NCBI RefSeq assembly: GCF_044596045.1
Contig: NZ_CP138995.1
Location: 1,116,001 to 1,180,000 of the forward strand
Reading direction: 5' to 3'
From: Flagellimonas sp947499585
GTDB lineage: Bacteria; Bacteroidota; Bacteroidia; Flavobacteriales; Flavobacteriaceae
Length of the DNA stretch: 64,000 nt
Shown here: piece by piece, positions 53,392-63,145 of the stretch
Layout: the number at the start of each line of letters is the position of its first letter
Position numbering within the stretch: the first letter of the stretch is position 1
Position numbers and translations under genes: made by a program
Notes under the pieces: generated by a model
Databases searched by the model: none
Told to the model about the DNA's origin: nothing
Seen by the model: only the letters and a program-made list of their open reading frames with translations

Positions 53392-54504
53392 ATGCAAAAT
53401 ATAAAACTAATAGCAATGATTGTTCTATTGGGGAACATTAACGTGTTTGCTCAGTCCAAAACAGTAATCATAAATTCAGAAATTCTTGGAGAGGAAAGAC
53501 AGGTTCTGGTAGGATTGCCAGATTCATATGATTATGATGGGGAGACTTTCAAGTATCCTTTATTGCTGCTTACAGATGGAGAGTGGCATTTTGATATGGT
53601 TTTAAGGGCCACAAAGCTGTTGTATCAAAATGGCTTCCCAAAAATTATAGTTGCTGCCATAGTGAACACCAATAGAGGTAGAGATTTAACGCCTACCAAT
53701 ACCGAGGAAATTCATGCAAGCGGAGGCTCCCAAAAGTTTGATAGGTTTATTAAAGAGGAATTGTTTAAGAATTTGGAAGATAATTATAGAATATCCAATC
53801 ACAGAACATTGATGGGGCATTCTCTAGGGGGTCTTTTCGCAACATATTCCTTAATCCAAGATATTGATGTTTTTAATGCAATAATAGCTGTAACACCTAC
53901 CATACGGTGGAATGATTTTAAGATTTTAGAAGATTTTACACCAGATTTCATGGATAAATTGATTCAGTCCAAGAAGCCATTTTTTGTTGGTATTGGAGAT
54001 GAGGTGGGGCCTGAAAGAGAAGGTGTAGTGCGATTAAAAGAACTATTTGAATCTGCCCATATTCCTAAGTTTACGTACAAAGAATACCTGGATGAATCTC
54101 ATGTTACCGTTCCTTGGAAGGCTTATTTTGATGGAATAAAGATGGTTTTCAACCCTTTTCTGTTACCTGAAGAATACGATCAACAAGATTTTTCAAAAAC
54201 TATTGGGTATTATGAAGGTGTGGGAAGCTCTTTTGATTATGACCAAAGGGTACCGCAACGTATTTTATTCAATAGGGGATATGGTGCTCTGGAGAGCGAT
54301 AACGTAAACGAAGCAAAGGAAATATTTGAATATTACAAGCAAGCCTATCCAAATGTGCCAATTCCCTATACTGTATTGGGAGACATTAATTTTGACTTAA
54401 AGAAATATAAAGTTTCAAAAGCAAATTATGATATGGCATACAAACTCTACCCTACAGATTATATAAAGGAACGTATTAAAACTCTTGAAGAGATTCTGAA
54501 TTAA
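53392..54504 (+). CDS. Exported alpha/beta-hydrolase esterase with TPR-like tail
   Basis: A 370-residue protein with a signal peptide (MQNIKLIAMIVLLGNINVFA), an esterase-D/Fes-type alpha/beta hydrolase domain with nucleophile Ser in GHSLGGLFATYS, a late catalytic His in YLDESHVTVPW, and one or two TPR-like helices at the C-terminus. I use ATG 53392 because it begins the signal peptide; ATG 53365 adds nine residues. It is probably periplasmic and ester-cleaving (siderophore, acyl or acetyl). Divergent from the membrane-bound regulator. Confidence 0.8.
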   Translation: MQNIKLIAMIVLLGNINVFAQSKTVIINSEILGEERQVLVGLPDSYDYDGETFKYPLLLLTDGEWHFDMVLRATKLLYQNGFPKIIVAAIVNTNRGRDLTPTNTEEIHASGGSQKFDRFIKEELFKNLEDNYRISNHRTLMGHSLGGLFATYSLIQDIDVFNAIIAVTPTIRWNDFKILEDFTPDFMDKLIQSKKPFFVGIGDEVGPEREGVVRLKELFESAHIPKFTYKEYLDESHVTVPWKAYFDGIKMVFNPFLLPEEYDQQDFSKTIGYYEGVGSSFDYDQRVPQRILFNRGYGALESDNVNEAKEIFEYYKQAYPNVPIPYTVLGDINFDLKKYKVSKANYDMAYKLYPTDYIKERIKTLEEILN

Positions 54505-55985
54505 ACTTTCGCAGTTAGTGACTTAAAGAATACAAAGCCAAAACCTAAGAATAACATTAGATGAAAAGGAAAAAGTCCGTAATCATTTAAGGGAACCGCG
54601 CTGTACATACCAAATAGGAAATAGACCATGAGTGCAAATTCCAAAATCATATTTGGTGATAGTTTCTTTGTTAAATACTTATTGCCTTTCCAGCTGTCCG
54701 TAAGGTTGTTGATGTTAAACTTAGGCGTACGTACAAACTCACTTCGCTTGCCCATATGGCCTTCTAATACCGCAACGGAATTATGCAAGGAGAAGCCCAA
54801 TGCAACGGAGAAAAAAGTAAAAAACAGTTTTATGTAATCTATAAATTTATCAAAACCACTGCCTTGTATACTTTTATAGGTGAACCAATAGCATATAAAC
54901 AGAATAATGGTACTTACGATAAAGAAGCTGGTAACTTCAAAAACCCAACCCAAGTGGCCATAACTATTTTTGATGTATAGCATGGGAATACTTAAAACAG
55001 CTACTATAAAAACACAAAGGAACATAGAGCTATTAAGCAAATGCATTACGCCATGAAACTTTGTTTTGAATGGAATATTCTTGGAAGTGATAACACTCCA
55101 AACTGTTTTTCTGAAGTTTTCCGCACCACCTTTGTTCCAACGAAACTGTTGCGAACGTGCAGCACTAATAACTACAGGAAGTTCAGCTGGTGTCTCTACA
55201 TCTTCCAAATATTTAAATTTCCAATTTTTCAATTGGGCACGGTAGCTTAGATCCAAATCTTCGGTCAAGGTGTCTCCTTCCCAGTTGCCTGCGTCAAAAA
55301 TGCACTCTTTTCTCCAAATTCCGGCAGTACCGTTAAAATTGATGAAATGCCCTTTAGAATTTCTTCCTACCTGTTCTAGAGTAAAGTGTGCATCCAAAGC
55401 AAAAGCTTGAATTCTTGTTAGGGTAGAATAATCTCTGTTGATGTGTCCCCATCTGGTTTGGACAACACCTATCTCTTCATCCTTAAAATAAGGAACTGTC
55501 TTTTTTAACCAATCGCTTTCTGGAAGAAAATCGGCATCAAAAATGGCAACAAACTCTCCTTTGGCAATTTCCAGACCTTCTTTTAGTGCACCGGCTTTAA
55601 AACCTTGTCGGTTTTCTCTCTGAATGTGTGTTATATCCAGACCGGTTTTTTGGAGATCTTTTATTCTTTGGGCTGTTTCAATCACAGTATCGTCCGTAGA
55701 ATCATCCAAAACCTGGATTTCCAACTTACTTTTTGGATATTCTATTTTGGAAATATTTTCCAACAAACGCTCCATAACATACTCCTCATTATAGATAGGA
55801 AGTTGTATGGTGACAAATGGAATTTCTTTTGGATCTAACAGGTTGAATTTTGGGGCTACTTCGTTTTTTCTTTTGTTGCCTAAATAGTTGACCAAAAGAT
55901 TTAGCTGTGCCAAGCTATAGAAGAAAATTAAAACTAAGGCTGTACTATAAATAGCGATGATAATAAAAGTGATCGTAAGTCCCAT
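54501..55985 (-). CDS. Processive family-2 glycosyltransferase with membrane helices
   Basis: A 494-residue GT2: N-terminal membrane segment, VLDDSTDDTVETA, IFDADFLP (DxD), GTAGIWRKECI, TEDLDLSYR and QQFRWNKG (the Q-x-x-RW acceptor motif of processive synthases), then four or more membrane segments. It resembles CESA/ceramide-glucosyltransferase-like enzymes from Bacteroidota. It would make or extend a glycolipid or exopolysaccharide at the inner membrane. Last gene of the minus-strand operon, 1 bp after the DPM-like gene. Confidence 0.85.
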   Translation of the reverse strand: MGLTITFIIIAIYSTALVLIFFYSLAQLNLLVNYLGNKRKNEVAPKFNLLDPKEIPFVTIQLPIYNEEYVMERLLENISKIEYPKSKLEIQVLDDSTDDTVIETAQRIKDLQKTGLDITHIQRENRQGFKAGALKEGLEIAKGEFVAIFDADFLPESDWLKKTVPYFKDEEIGVVQTRWGHINRDYSTLTRIQAFALDAHFTLEQVGRNSKGHFINFNGTAGIWRKECIFDAGNWEGDTLTEDLDLSYRAQLKNWKFKYLEDVETPAELPVVISAARSQQFRWNKGGAENFRKTVWSVITSKNIPFKTKFHGVMHLLNSSMFLCVFIVAVLSIPMLYIKNSYGHLGWVFEVTSFFIVSTIILFICYWFTYKSIQGSGFDKFIDYIKLFFTFFSVALGFSLHNSVAVLEGHMGKRSEFVRTPKFNINNLTDSWKGNKYLTKKLSPNMILEFALMVYFLFGMYSAVPLNDYGLFPFHLMLFLGFGFVFFKSLTAKV

Positions 55986-55986
55986 A

Positions 55987-56676
55987 TTATTTTATACTGT
56001 ATTTAAAAATCCACCCTAGAATTTTTATGCCTGCAAATATAGCACCTTTTACGGTTCCTGAAACTTTTGAGACACCTATTCTCCTTTTATAACGTACTGG
56101 TACTTCGGTATATGCTAGTTTTTTGCGTAAAGCTTTCAACTGCATCTCTACTGTCCAGCCGTACGTTTTGTCCTGCATTTCCAATTCTTTGAGCTTATCG
56201 TATTTAATGGCCCTAAAAGGTCCTAAATCTGTAAATTTTGCCCTAAAAAACAAACGCATTAAAAAAGTCGCTAATTCGTTGCCGAAGATTTGAGGAAAAG
56301 TCATTGATCCCGCTTCGCGTAGTTCTTTTTTTCGTGCACCTATGACAAAATCCATGTTCTCATTTAAGATTGGGGCCACTATTTTATCCAATTCTTCTGG
56401 ATAGTCAGAATAGTCTCCGTCGATAAATACGATAATATCGGGTGCTTTGGATTGTTTGTCGATGTAATCCATTCCTTTTAGACAGGCAAAACCATAGCCT
56501 CTTTGGTTTTCTGTCAATACCGTAGCGCCTGCTTTTTGCGCATTTTCAACAGTATCGTCTGTAGATCCGTTATTGACCACAATAATTTCTGAAACTGATT
56601 TTGGCAACTCTGAAACTACCTTGCCAATGGAATCTCCCTCATTTACAGCTGGGATTATGACTTTAATATCTGCCAT
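55987..56676 (-). CDS. Dolichyl-phosphate-mannose-synthase-like GT2
   Basis: A 229-residue soluble GT2: IIPAVNEGDSIGKVV, VVNNGSTDDTVENA and FIDGDYSDYPEEL (catalytic Asp residues), GWTVEMQLKALR and YKRRIGVSKVSG. This set is typical of enzymes that load a sugar onto polyprenyl phosphate. Its product could be the donor for the GT-C enzyme at 48.5 kb. It abuts the MORN gene with no spacer. Confidence 0.87.
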   Translation of the reverse strand: MADIKVIIPAVNEGDSIGKVVSELPKSVSEIIVVNNGSTDDTVENAQKAGATVLTENQRGYGFACLKGMDYIDKQSKAPDIIVFIDGDYSDYPEELDKIVAPILNENMDFVIGARKKELREAGSMTFPQIFGNELATFLMRLFFRAKFTDLGPFRAIKYDKLKELEMQDKTYGWTVEMQLKALRKKLAYTEVPVRYKRRIGVSKVSGTVKGAIFAGIKILGWIFKYSIK

Positions 56677-57159
56677 TTACTTTAAATCAGATAGATTGTT
56701 CTCTTTCTTAAAACTCCTGAAATCATACCACTCCTTAACTTTTTTCCCGTTGTTATATTTTTGTGCAGAAGTCAATTTTTCATTTTTATATTTAAGGCAG
56801 TACCCGTTTTTTACTCCTTTTTGAAGTTGACACTTGTGGTTTACTTTTCCTTTTTCATCATAAAACAACCACCATTTAACCATTTTGCCTTTGGCATAAT
56901 GTCCTTCCATCTCTAAAGTGCCATTTTTTGTATAAAAATACCAGTATCCAACGCGAAGGTTATTGTTATAATGACCTTGTTCCATGATGCGCCCATTAGA
57001 AAAATAATACTTCCAGAAGTCTACTTTAGAATCCCCTTTTCTCCAACCTTGTGCCTTTAATTGACCATCTTTATAATACTCGCGGCGATACTCTTTTTTT
57101 GAAGCATCATTGAGGGTAAAGCAAAAGAGCAGAAAACCTATAACAAGAAATCTTAACAT
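56677..57159 (-). CDS. MORN-repeat protein (YwqK-like), exported
   Basis: A 160-residue protein with an N-terminal signal (LRFLVIGFLLFCFTL) and four or five MORN_2 repeats (YYKDGQLKAQGWRKGDSK, YFSNGRIMEQGHYNNN, YTKNGTLEMEGHYAKGK). MORN_2 proteins include the YwqK antitoxin family, but no toxin gene is adjacent; here it sits in a redox and glycosyltransferase operon, 1 bp after the polyferredoxin gene. An envelope scaffolding role is only a guess. Confidence 0.78.
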   Translation of the reverse strand: MLRFLVIGFLLFCFTLNDASKKEYRREYYKDGQLKAQGWRKGDSKVDFWKYYFSNGRIMEQGHYNNNLRVGYWYFYTKNGTLEMEGHYAKGKMVKWWLFYDEKGKVNHKCQLQKGVKNGYCLKYKNEKLTSAQKYNNGKKVKEWYDFRSFKKENNLSDLK

Positions 57160-57160
57160 C

Positions 57161-58765
57161 TTACTTTTTGTTCACCAATGTCATTAAATCAACGTCATTG
57201 CCCAACAATACTTGGTTGCTGTCTATACGACCTTGCAGAGGTCCGTTCTCCAATTTTAGAACACCTCTTGGACATACAGCAGAACAAATACCGCAGCCTA
57301 CACAGCTAGAACGAACAATGTTCTCTCCTTTTTGGGCATATGCGCGAACATCAATACCCATTTCACAATACGTGGAGCAGTTACCACATGAGATACATTG
57401 CCCTCCGTTTGTGGTAATCCTGAATTTTGAAAACAGCCGTTGTTGAAAACCTAAAATAGCTGCCATTGGACAACCAAAACGACACCAAACACGGTTTCCG
57501 AAAATAGGATAGAAACCTGTGCCTATAACACCTGAGAAAATGCTTCCTATTAAAAAAGAATATGATTTACGGAGTGTTTCTGATTTGAACAAAAATACTT
57601 GGCCTTCACCACTAAAAAAATGGAAACCAATTAAAGCAAGAATAATGACCAAATAACCAGCGGCTCCATATTTTGCATCTTGTTGAAACTGGTCTCTTTT
57701 AAAAATCATCACCAAAGCAAAAACAGAAGTCAATAAAACACCTACACCTATTAAGAAAGTACTCTTGGTCAACCAATATTTACTGGTATCATTGCCCAAA
57801 TATGAATAAATGACCGCTGTGGTCATTAAGGTTACAAAAACAACAACACTGTGTACTACCCAGCGCTCAATCTTCCAAGCTTTTACGGTTTTATCACTTA
57901 ATTGACGGAAAGAATCTCCAGCAGTTTCGGCCAGACCACCACAACCACAAACCCAGGAACAGTACCAGCGCTTTCCATATTTGTATGTTAGAATTGGACT
58001 GATAACAAAAATAGAAAGGACGCCAAAAATCAAAAGAGCAAAACCAATATCACCTGAGCTTAAAAAACCTTTAATACGATATCCTTCAAAATTGTAATAA
58101 TTCAAAGGCCACATATTTTTAAGGTCATAATAGGGTAGGCTACCACCATTTAAGACCGAACTTCCGTTCAATCTTGCCATCAATTCAGGAATAATAAAGG
58201 CAAAAGCTGTTTGAAAGAACATCACACTCATGGTGCGTATTCTTTCATATCTATTATGACGATACTTCCACATAAATTTTATACCAAATGCAAGTATTGC
58301 AACAGTATAAAGTGTTCCATAAACAAACCATTGGCTGGCCGGGTTGCCACTTAATGCTCTGCTCAATGGGTCAAATAAACCAATAACCCCTGTATTATCT
58401 CCTTTTTGAACTAGACCCAAGTATTCTGGATAGAAATAAAGAATAATGTAGAATGAGGTTAAGGAAATACCAGCAATCCATCCCCAAAAACCTTTACTTG
58501 AAATGGATTTGAACCAAACGCCATCATTCTTAATTCCTGGTTCTTTTCTAGAATACATATCCCAAGAAAACCAAATGGTTCCGCTAGTAATGGCTGCCAA
58601 AGAAATACTCAGCCAAAGCGCCTTGTTTGGAAAATCAACGTTAAAAGCAGCCAACAAAATGATCGCCAAACCAGATAAGCCGATCAGGGTCGCTATTTTT
58701 TGGTTTCTACTTAGTTCTTTTGGTGGTTGACCCGTTAGGGCCATGCTTCTGTCGTAAGTGCTCAT
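57161..58765 (-). CDS. Membrane polyferredoxin (NapH/NosR-like 4Fe-4S protein)
   Basis: A 534-residue protein with about eight to ten membrane segments, a YCSWVCGCGG and CRFGCPMAA pair of Cys motifs in loops (the NapH/NosR/CcoG hallmark), and two C-terminal 4Fe-4S clusters: CISCGNCSTYC and CVGCGICSAVCPRG. It should move electrons between the membrane quinone pool and an acceptor. It is 62 bp downstream of an FAD oxidoreductase gene and upstream of glycosyltransferases. The final electron acceptor is unknown. Confidence 0.85.
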   Translation of the reverse strand: MSTYDRSMALTGQPPKELSRNQKIATLIGLSGLAIILLAAFNVDFPNKALWLSISLAAITSGTIWFSWDMYSRKEPGIKNDGVWFKSISSKGFWGWIAGISLTSFYIILYFYPEYLGLVQKGDNTGVIGLFDPLSRALSGNPASQWFVYGTLYTVAILAFGIKFMWKYRHNRYERIRTMSVMFFQTAFAFIIPELMARLNGSSVLNGGSLPYYDLKNMWPLNYYNFEGYRIKGFLSSGDIGFALLIFGVLSIFVISPILTYKYGKRWYCSWVCGCGGLAETAGDSFRQLSDKTVKAWKIERWVVHSVVVFVTLMTTAVIYSYLGNDTSKYWLTKSTFLIGVGVLLTSVFALVMIFKRDQFQQDAKYGAAGYLVIILALIGFHFFSGEGQVFLFKSETLRKSYSFLIGSIFSGVIGTGFYPIFGNRVWCRFGCPMAAILGFQQRLFSKFRITTNGGQCISCGNCSTYCEMGIDVRAYAQKGENIVRSSCVGCGICSAVCPRGVLKLENGPLQGRIDSNQVLLGNDVDLMTLVNKK

Positions 58766-58827
58766 ATTTTCTTATTCAAAGTTGAATGGTAAAAGTTGTT
58801 TTAGATTTATATTGATGGCAACAACCA

Positions 58828-60177
58828 TTAACCAATTGCAAATATTCTTTTTAAACTCTTCTTTTTCATTTTGATGGATTTTCCAAAATCAGTATTGTAT
58901 TTGGAAACGACCTCAGTTTCATAATTTTTATAGAACTCTGGATCAAAATTGGCATCAATAAGATGTTCCATAACATAATCAACATCTTTTTCTTGGGTTA
59001 ACCACCTGTCAAAAACCTCATGCCTCATGCGAATACCAAAAGTGTTGATTCCCAAAAACTGATTATTTTCCTTATTGAAGGCTATTGTAATGCATACCTT
59101 CTCTTGGGCATGCCTCCAATGAAAGTGCTCCTCATATTCTTTCATTCCTCTTTCAGAAAAGACCCAGCCATAGGTTTGGTATTCAATATCCAAGAATTTA
59201 GCTGAGTTGAACCAATGACCTGGTTTGTATTCAATTTGGTTGCCACAGATGGTTTGAGCTACTGTTTCGCCCATCATTCTTCCAGTATACCAAACAGCTT
59301 CAATGGGTCTTCTATTTCCAATGGCTTCATGCTGTTCTGCACAATCGCCAATGGCATAAACATCTTTGATGTTGGTTTCTAAAAATCGGTTCACCTTGAC
59401 ACCACGACCCAATTCAATTCCAGAATCTTTTAGAAAATCAATATTTGGGGTAACTCCTGCAGTAAGCCCAACCATATCACAAGCAAGTTCTTCTCCTGTT
59501 TCGGCAATAATTACCGATTTGACCTTGCCATTTTCATCAGCTACGATTTCCTTCAGATTTGTTCCAAGGCGTAGGTCAATATGATGCTCTAAAATGTGTT
59601 CATTTATCAATTTTGATTCTCCACTGGGAAGAACCCCGTTCCAAAAACTATCTTCTCTAACTAAAAAGGTAACAGGTATATCTCTGCTTCGCAGCATCTC
59701 TGCGAGCTCAATGCCAATTAAACCACCGCCTACAATTACAGCTCTTTTGCATACTTCTTTATTGGGAGCATTTACTTCTAAAAGGTCTAAATCTTGCTTA
59801 GAATAGAGCCCTTGTGCTCCATGCAAATCTTGACCTGGCCATCCAAATTTATTGGGTTTGGAGCCAGTTGCTATAATTAGTTTATCATAGGTGATAGCTC
59901 TGGAGCCATCAATTAACAATTGTTTTTCGTCGGGATTTACTTTGGTTACATACCCTCTTACCAATTCAATCCTATTCTTTTCCCAGAACCAATTTTCATA
60001 AGGTTGAATATGGTCAAACTTCATATGCCCCATATACACATACATTAGGGCGGTCCTTGAAAAGAAATAATCTGTTTCCCCAGAAATAATAATGATTCTC
60101 TTATCTGAAAGCTTTCGGATATGTCTTGCTGCAGAAACTCCTGCAATACCATTTCCGATAATAACAATGTTCTCCAT
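58828..60177 (-). CDS. NAD(P)/FAD-dependent oxidoreductase (nitrite-reductase/rubredoxin-reductase type)
   Basis: A 449-residue two-dinucleotide-fold flavoprotein: FAD site VIIGNGIAGVSAARHI at the N-terminus, NAD site VIVGGGLIGIELAEML at mid-length and VYAIGDCAEQHEA late. This matches the NADH-to-ferredoxin/rubredoxin reductase group (also the NirB N-terminus). The approximately 90-residue C-terminal extension after the reductase fold is longer than in rubredoxin reductases. It begins the operon with the polyferredoxin, so NAD(P)H-to-cluster electron transfer is likely. Confidence 0.85.
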   Translation of the reverse strand: MENIVIIGNGIAGVSAARHIRKLSDKRIIIISGETDYFFSRTALMYVYMGHMKFDHIQPYENWFWEKNRIELVRGYVTKVNPDEKQLLIDGSRAITYDKLIIATGSKPNKFGWPGQDLHGAQGLYSKQDLDLLEVNAPNKEVCKRAVIVGGGLIGIELAEMLRSRDIPVTFLVREDSFWNGVLPSGESKLINEHILEHHIDLRLGTNLKEIVADENGKVKSVIIAETGEELACDMVGLTAGVTPNIDFLKDSGIELGRGVKVNRFLETNIKDVYAIGDCAEQHEAIGNRRPIEAVWYTGRMMGETVAQTICGNQIEYKPGHWFNSAKFLDIEYQTYGWVFSERGMKEYEEHFHWRHAQEKVCITIAFNKENNQFLGINTFGIRMRHEVFDRWLTQEKDVDYVMEHLIDANFDPEFYKNYETEVVSKYNTDFGKSIKMKKKSLKRIFAIG

Positions 60178-60414
60178 GAGATTGTATTGGTTGTGGCTAA
60201 TGTGTCGTCCCTAAATATAGGAACTTAACACGAGGTCTTAATTTAGAAAGAATTTAAATTCTAAAGGTTATCGTAAGGTTATTCCATAAATACGAACGCC
60301 TAAGTATTTGATTTATAAATTCTTAAATAAATCATAAAATGTTAAAAGTGCTGTATGTTAAAAAAAAAGGATGCGACAGAAGCTGCAGTTTAATCAACGA
60401 AAAAAATTGAAAAG

Positions 60415-61137
60415 ATGAGATTACAGAAAATACTAACCACCTTTTTACTTGCAATTACCTTTCAAATAGGGTTTGCGCAAGACACTTCTGAGTTCTTTAC
60501 TAAGACAGATACTTTTTTTAAAACCTATGTAAAAAATGGGAGAGTTGCCTATAAAGACATAAAAGCAAATCCAGAGAGCTTAAATGAGCTTTTAAATTTG
60601 GCCAAGGCAATTTCAATTTCAAAAAGCGATGCAAATACGTATCAAGCCTTTTGGATCAATGGATACAATTTGTCCGTTATAAAAGGAATTGTAGATAATT
60701 ACCCTATAAAATCACCTTTGGATAAAGCGGGTTTCTTTGATAAGATAACGTATGATATTGGTGGAAAGAACACGACCTTAAATGATATTGAAAATAAGTT
60801 GCTGAGAGCAAATTTCCCTAAAGAAGCCAGATTTCATTTTGTACTTGTCTGTGCCGGGCTAGGCTGTCCACCAATAATAGGTAATGCTTATTTACCCAAC
60901 ACTTTGGATGCTCAATTACAGAAGCAGACACAATTATCCTTAAACAATTCAAATTTTGTAAGGCTTAAGGGCAAAAAGGTGAATCTCTCACAAATTTTTG
61001 AATGGTACAATAAAGATTTTACCCAAGAAGGAAAGAGCTTGGTAGATTTTGTTAACCAATACCGCAAAGAAAAATTAGACTCCAACACCAAAGTAGGATA
61101 CTATCCCTATGACTGGACTTTGAACGAAACCAAATAA
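60415..61137 (+). CDS. DUF547 exported protein
   Basis: A 240-residue secreted protein (signal MRLQKILTTFLLAITFQIGFA, mature after about residue 21). The DUF547 core is visible: FWINGYNLSVIKGIVDNYP, then CAGLGCPPI, with the Cys-Gly-Cys and Asn-Tyr residues typical of its papain-like/transglutaminase-like fold. The function is unknown for the family. It is divergent from the FAD oxidoreductase, separated by 237 bp without another feature I can name, and heads a run of exported proteins. Confidence 0.82.
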   Translation: MRLQKILTTFLLAITFQIGFAQDTSEFFTKTDTFFKTYVKNGRVAYKDIKANPESLNELLNLAKAISISKSDANTYQAFWINGYNLSVIKGIVDNYPIKSPLDKAGFFDKITYDIGGKNTTLNDIENKLLRANFPKEARFHFVLVCAGLGCPPIIGNAYLPNTLDAQLQKQTQLSLNNSNFVRLKGKKVNLSQIFEWYNKDFTQEGKSLVDFVNQYRKEKLDSNTKVGYYPYDWTLNETK

Positions 61138-61158
61138 AAATTTTAAACAACAACAATC

Positions 61159-62064
61159 ATGAAAAATTTTAAAAACTATATACTATTGTCAGGAATTCTT
61201 ATGTGTTCTTTTATAGGATTTTCGCAAGATGATACTGATAATCAAAGCAGGAGTAATATTCAACAATATACCCCATCAAAGCTAATTGGAAAAGGACAAT
61301 GGGACCTTAAATGGTTCAACAACCTTTACACCCAAACGGAGAGTACATTTTCTGATGGAACGGAACCTAGACAAACATTTTTTACCTCTACTCTAGAAGT
61401 TTATACTGGGGTTGGATCAAACAAAAGATGGAATGTTGGAGCTATTTTCGAATTTCGTTCCAACGTAGTGGCAGATCGTAGTGCTTTAGATGTATTTAAA
61501 TTTGATGGTGAAACGGGAACAGCACGTTCTGGACTTACATCATTTGCTCCTTCAGTAAAATTTGTGCCATTTGCTTCAGTAAGTAATTTTTCAATCCAGA
61601 GTTCATTCTTTATTCCTTTAGTAGATAATGAAACAGAAGATTTCTTGCCTGTAAATGGTAACGGTGGCGTGTTTCTGGATCAAAATGGATATATATGGCA
61701 GAACAGGTTTTTCTATGATCACACCTTTCCTGGAGATAAATGGCAGTTATTTACAGAACTGAATACAGAATTGAGTTTTGGCGACAAGGAAGAAAGTTTT
61801 GCCAATAACAGTTTGAATCTGACACCAGGAGTATTTCTTAGTTACTTTCCAAGCTCTAAGTTTACAGTTTTGGCCTTGGCACAACATTCACAGCGTTTGG
61901 ATCTAGGGAACGATTTTGCACAAGATTTCACAGCTTTAGGAGGTGGCGTTAAATATCAATTGACCCAAGCTTTAAATATTGAAGGACTATACACCAATTT
62001 TGTAAGAGGCAGCAACACGGGTCTAGGAGAAACATTTAACATAGGATTACGGGCTATTTTTTAA
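61159..62064 (+). CDS. Probable outer-membrane beta-barrel protein
   Basis: A 301-residue secreted protein (signal to about residue 22). The body alternates hydrophobic and polar residues with many aromatic positions and ends in a terminal Phe (GLRAIF), the pattern of outer-membrane barrels. I do not recognise a specific family. It follows the DUF547 gene by 21 bp and precedes the GH113-like gene by 46 bp, so it may be co-transcribed with both. Confidence 0.65.
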   Translation: MKNFKNYILLSGILMCSFIGFSQDDTDNQSRSNIQQYTPSKLIGKGQWDLKWFNNLYTQTESTFSDGTEPRQTFFTSTLEVYTGVGSNKRWNVGAIFEFRSNVVADRSALDVFKFDGETGTARSGLTSFAPSVKFVPFASVSNFSIQSSFFIPLVDNETEDFLPVNGNGGVFLDQNGYIWQNRFFYDHTFPGDKWQLFTELNTELSFGDKEESFANNSLNLTPGVFLSYFPSSKFTVLALAQHSQRLDLGNDFAQDFTALGGGVKYQLTQALNIEGLYTNFVRGSNTGLGETFNIGLRAIF

Positions 62065-62110
62065 AGACTAAGCCTTAAAAGATTATTTTAGGAGTCTTAA
62101 TTTTTTAACT

Positions 62111-63127
62111 ATGAAAAGATTAGGGCTCCTTTGCTTATGTCTACTTCAGTTTTCATGCAATAGTCAAAATATAGAAAAAATAAACGGGGTAAGCTTTGTC
62201 GGCTCCAGAGATGAGGTTACTCAGGTTCATGTAGATCCCGTCCTAGGAGTAAATGCCAATTATGCTGCGGTAATGCCTTTTGGTTTCGCTAGGACTTTAA
62301 ATTCGCCCAATATAATTTTTGATACAGACAGACAATGGTTTGGCGAAACAAAACGAGGGGCACGACAGTACATTGAACTACTGCATAAAAATGGGGTCAA
62401 GATAATGCTGAAACCTCAAATTTGGGTATGGAGAGGGGAGTTTACGGGAGATATGACAATGAAATCCGAAGAAGATTGGAAAACTTTCGAAGAATCCTAT
62501 AGCAAGTTCATTTTGGCCTATGCACATCTGGCTGAAGAAACTAAAGCTGATATTTATTGTATTGGAACCGAATTGGAAGAATTTGTAAAGAATAGACCTG
62601 AGTATTGGCAAGATTTGGTTGATGAAGTGAGAAATATTTATAGCGGTAAGCTCACCTATGCCGCTAATTGGGACGAATATTCAAGAACACCTTTTTGGGA
62701 AAAGTTGGATTATATAGGAGTGGATGCGTATTTTCCATTGTCAGAGGAGCGTTACCCAACAAAGGAGGAATTGAAATCTGGATGGCAACGTTGGAAGCCC
62801 AAATTGGTGGATTTATCAGAAAGAAATGGAAAACCAATCCTTTTTACGGAGTTTGGATATCGCAGTATGGATTACACCGCCAAAAAACCATGGTTGGTAG
62901 ATAGGAACAAAATGGATGTAAATCTCGAAGCACAAGCCGATGCGACCCAAGCAATTTTTGAAGAATTTTGGAAGGAAGATTGGTTTGCTGGAGGCTTTGT
63001 CTGGAAATGGTTTATTCACCATGACGTTTCAGGAGGAGAAGAGGACAATAGATTCACGCCACAGAATAAACCTGCAGAATTGGTAATTCGTAAACACTAT
63101 ACAACCTTGCAAGAATCTAAATTCTAA
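62111..63127 (+). CDS. GH113-like TIM-barrel glycoside hydrolase, lipoprotein
   Basis: A 338-residue lipoprotein (LQFSC, Cys16) with a TIM-barrel hydrolase fold. Two candidate catalytic Glu residues are in the expected strand ends: Glu154 in CIGTELEEF and Glu247 in ILFTEFGYRS. The pattern is that of GH113-type enzymes (beta-mannanase relatives). It may trim a mannose-type envelope glycan made by the nearby transferases; the substrate is inferred only. Confidence 0.75.
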   Translation: MKRLGLLCLCLLQFSCNSQNIEKINGVSFVGSRDEVTQVHVDPVLGVNANYAAVMPFGFARTLNSPNIIFDTDRQWFGETKRGARQYIELLHKNGVKIMLKPQIWVWRGEFTGDMTMKSEEDWKTFEESYSKFILAYAHLAEETKADIYCIGTELEEFVKNRPEYWQDLVDEVRNIYSGKLTYAANWDEYSRTPFWEKLDYIGVDAYFPLSEERYPTKEELKSGWQRWKPKLVDLSERNGKPILFTEFGYRSMDYTAKKPWLVDRNKMDVNLEAQADATQAIFEEFWKEDWFAGGFVWKWFIHHDVSGGEEDNRFTPQNKPAELVIRKHYTTLQESKF

Positions 63128-63145
63128 TTTATTGTATAATAGACT

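Noticed and set aside
56677..57159. YwqK-like MORN protein as antitoxin of a toxin-antitoxin pair
   Set aside because: No toxin-like gene is adjacent; the gene is packed into a redox and glycosyltransferase operon, and MORN_2 repeats are common in other roles.
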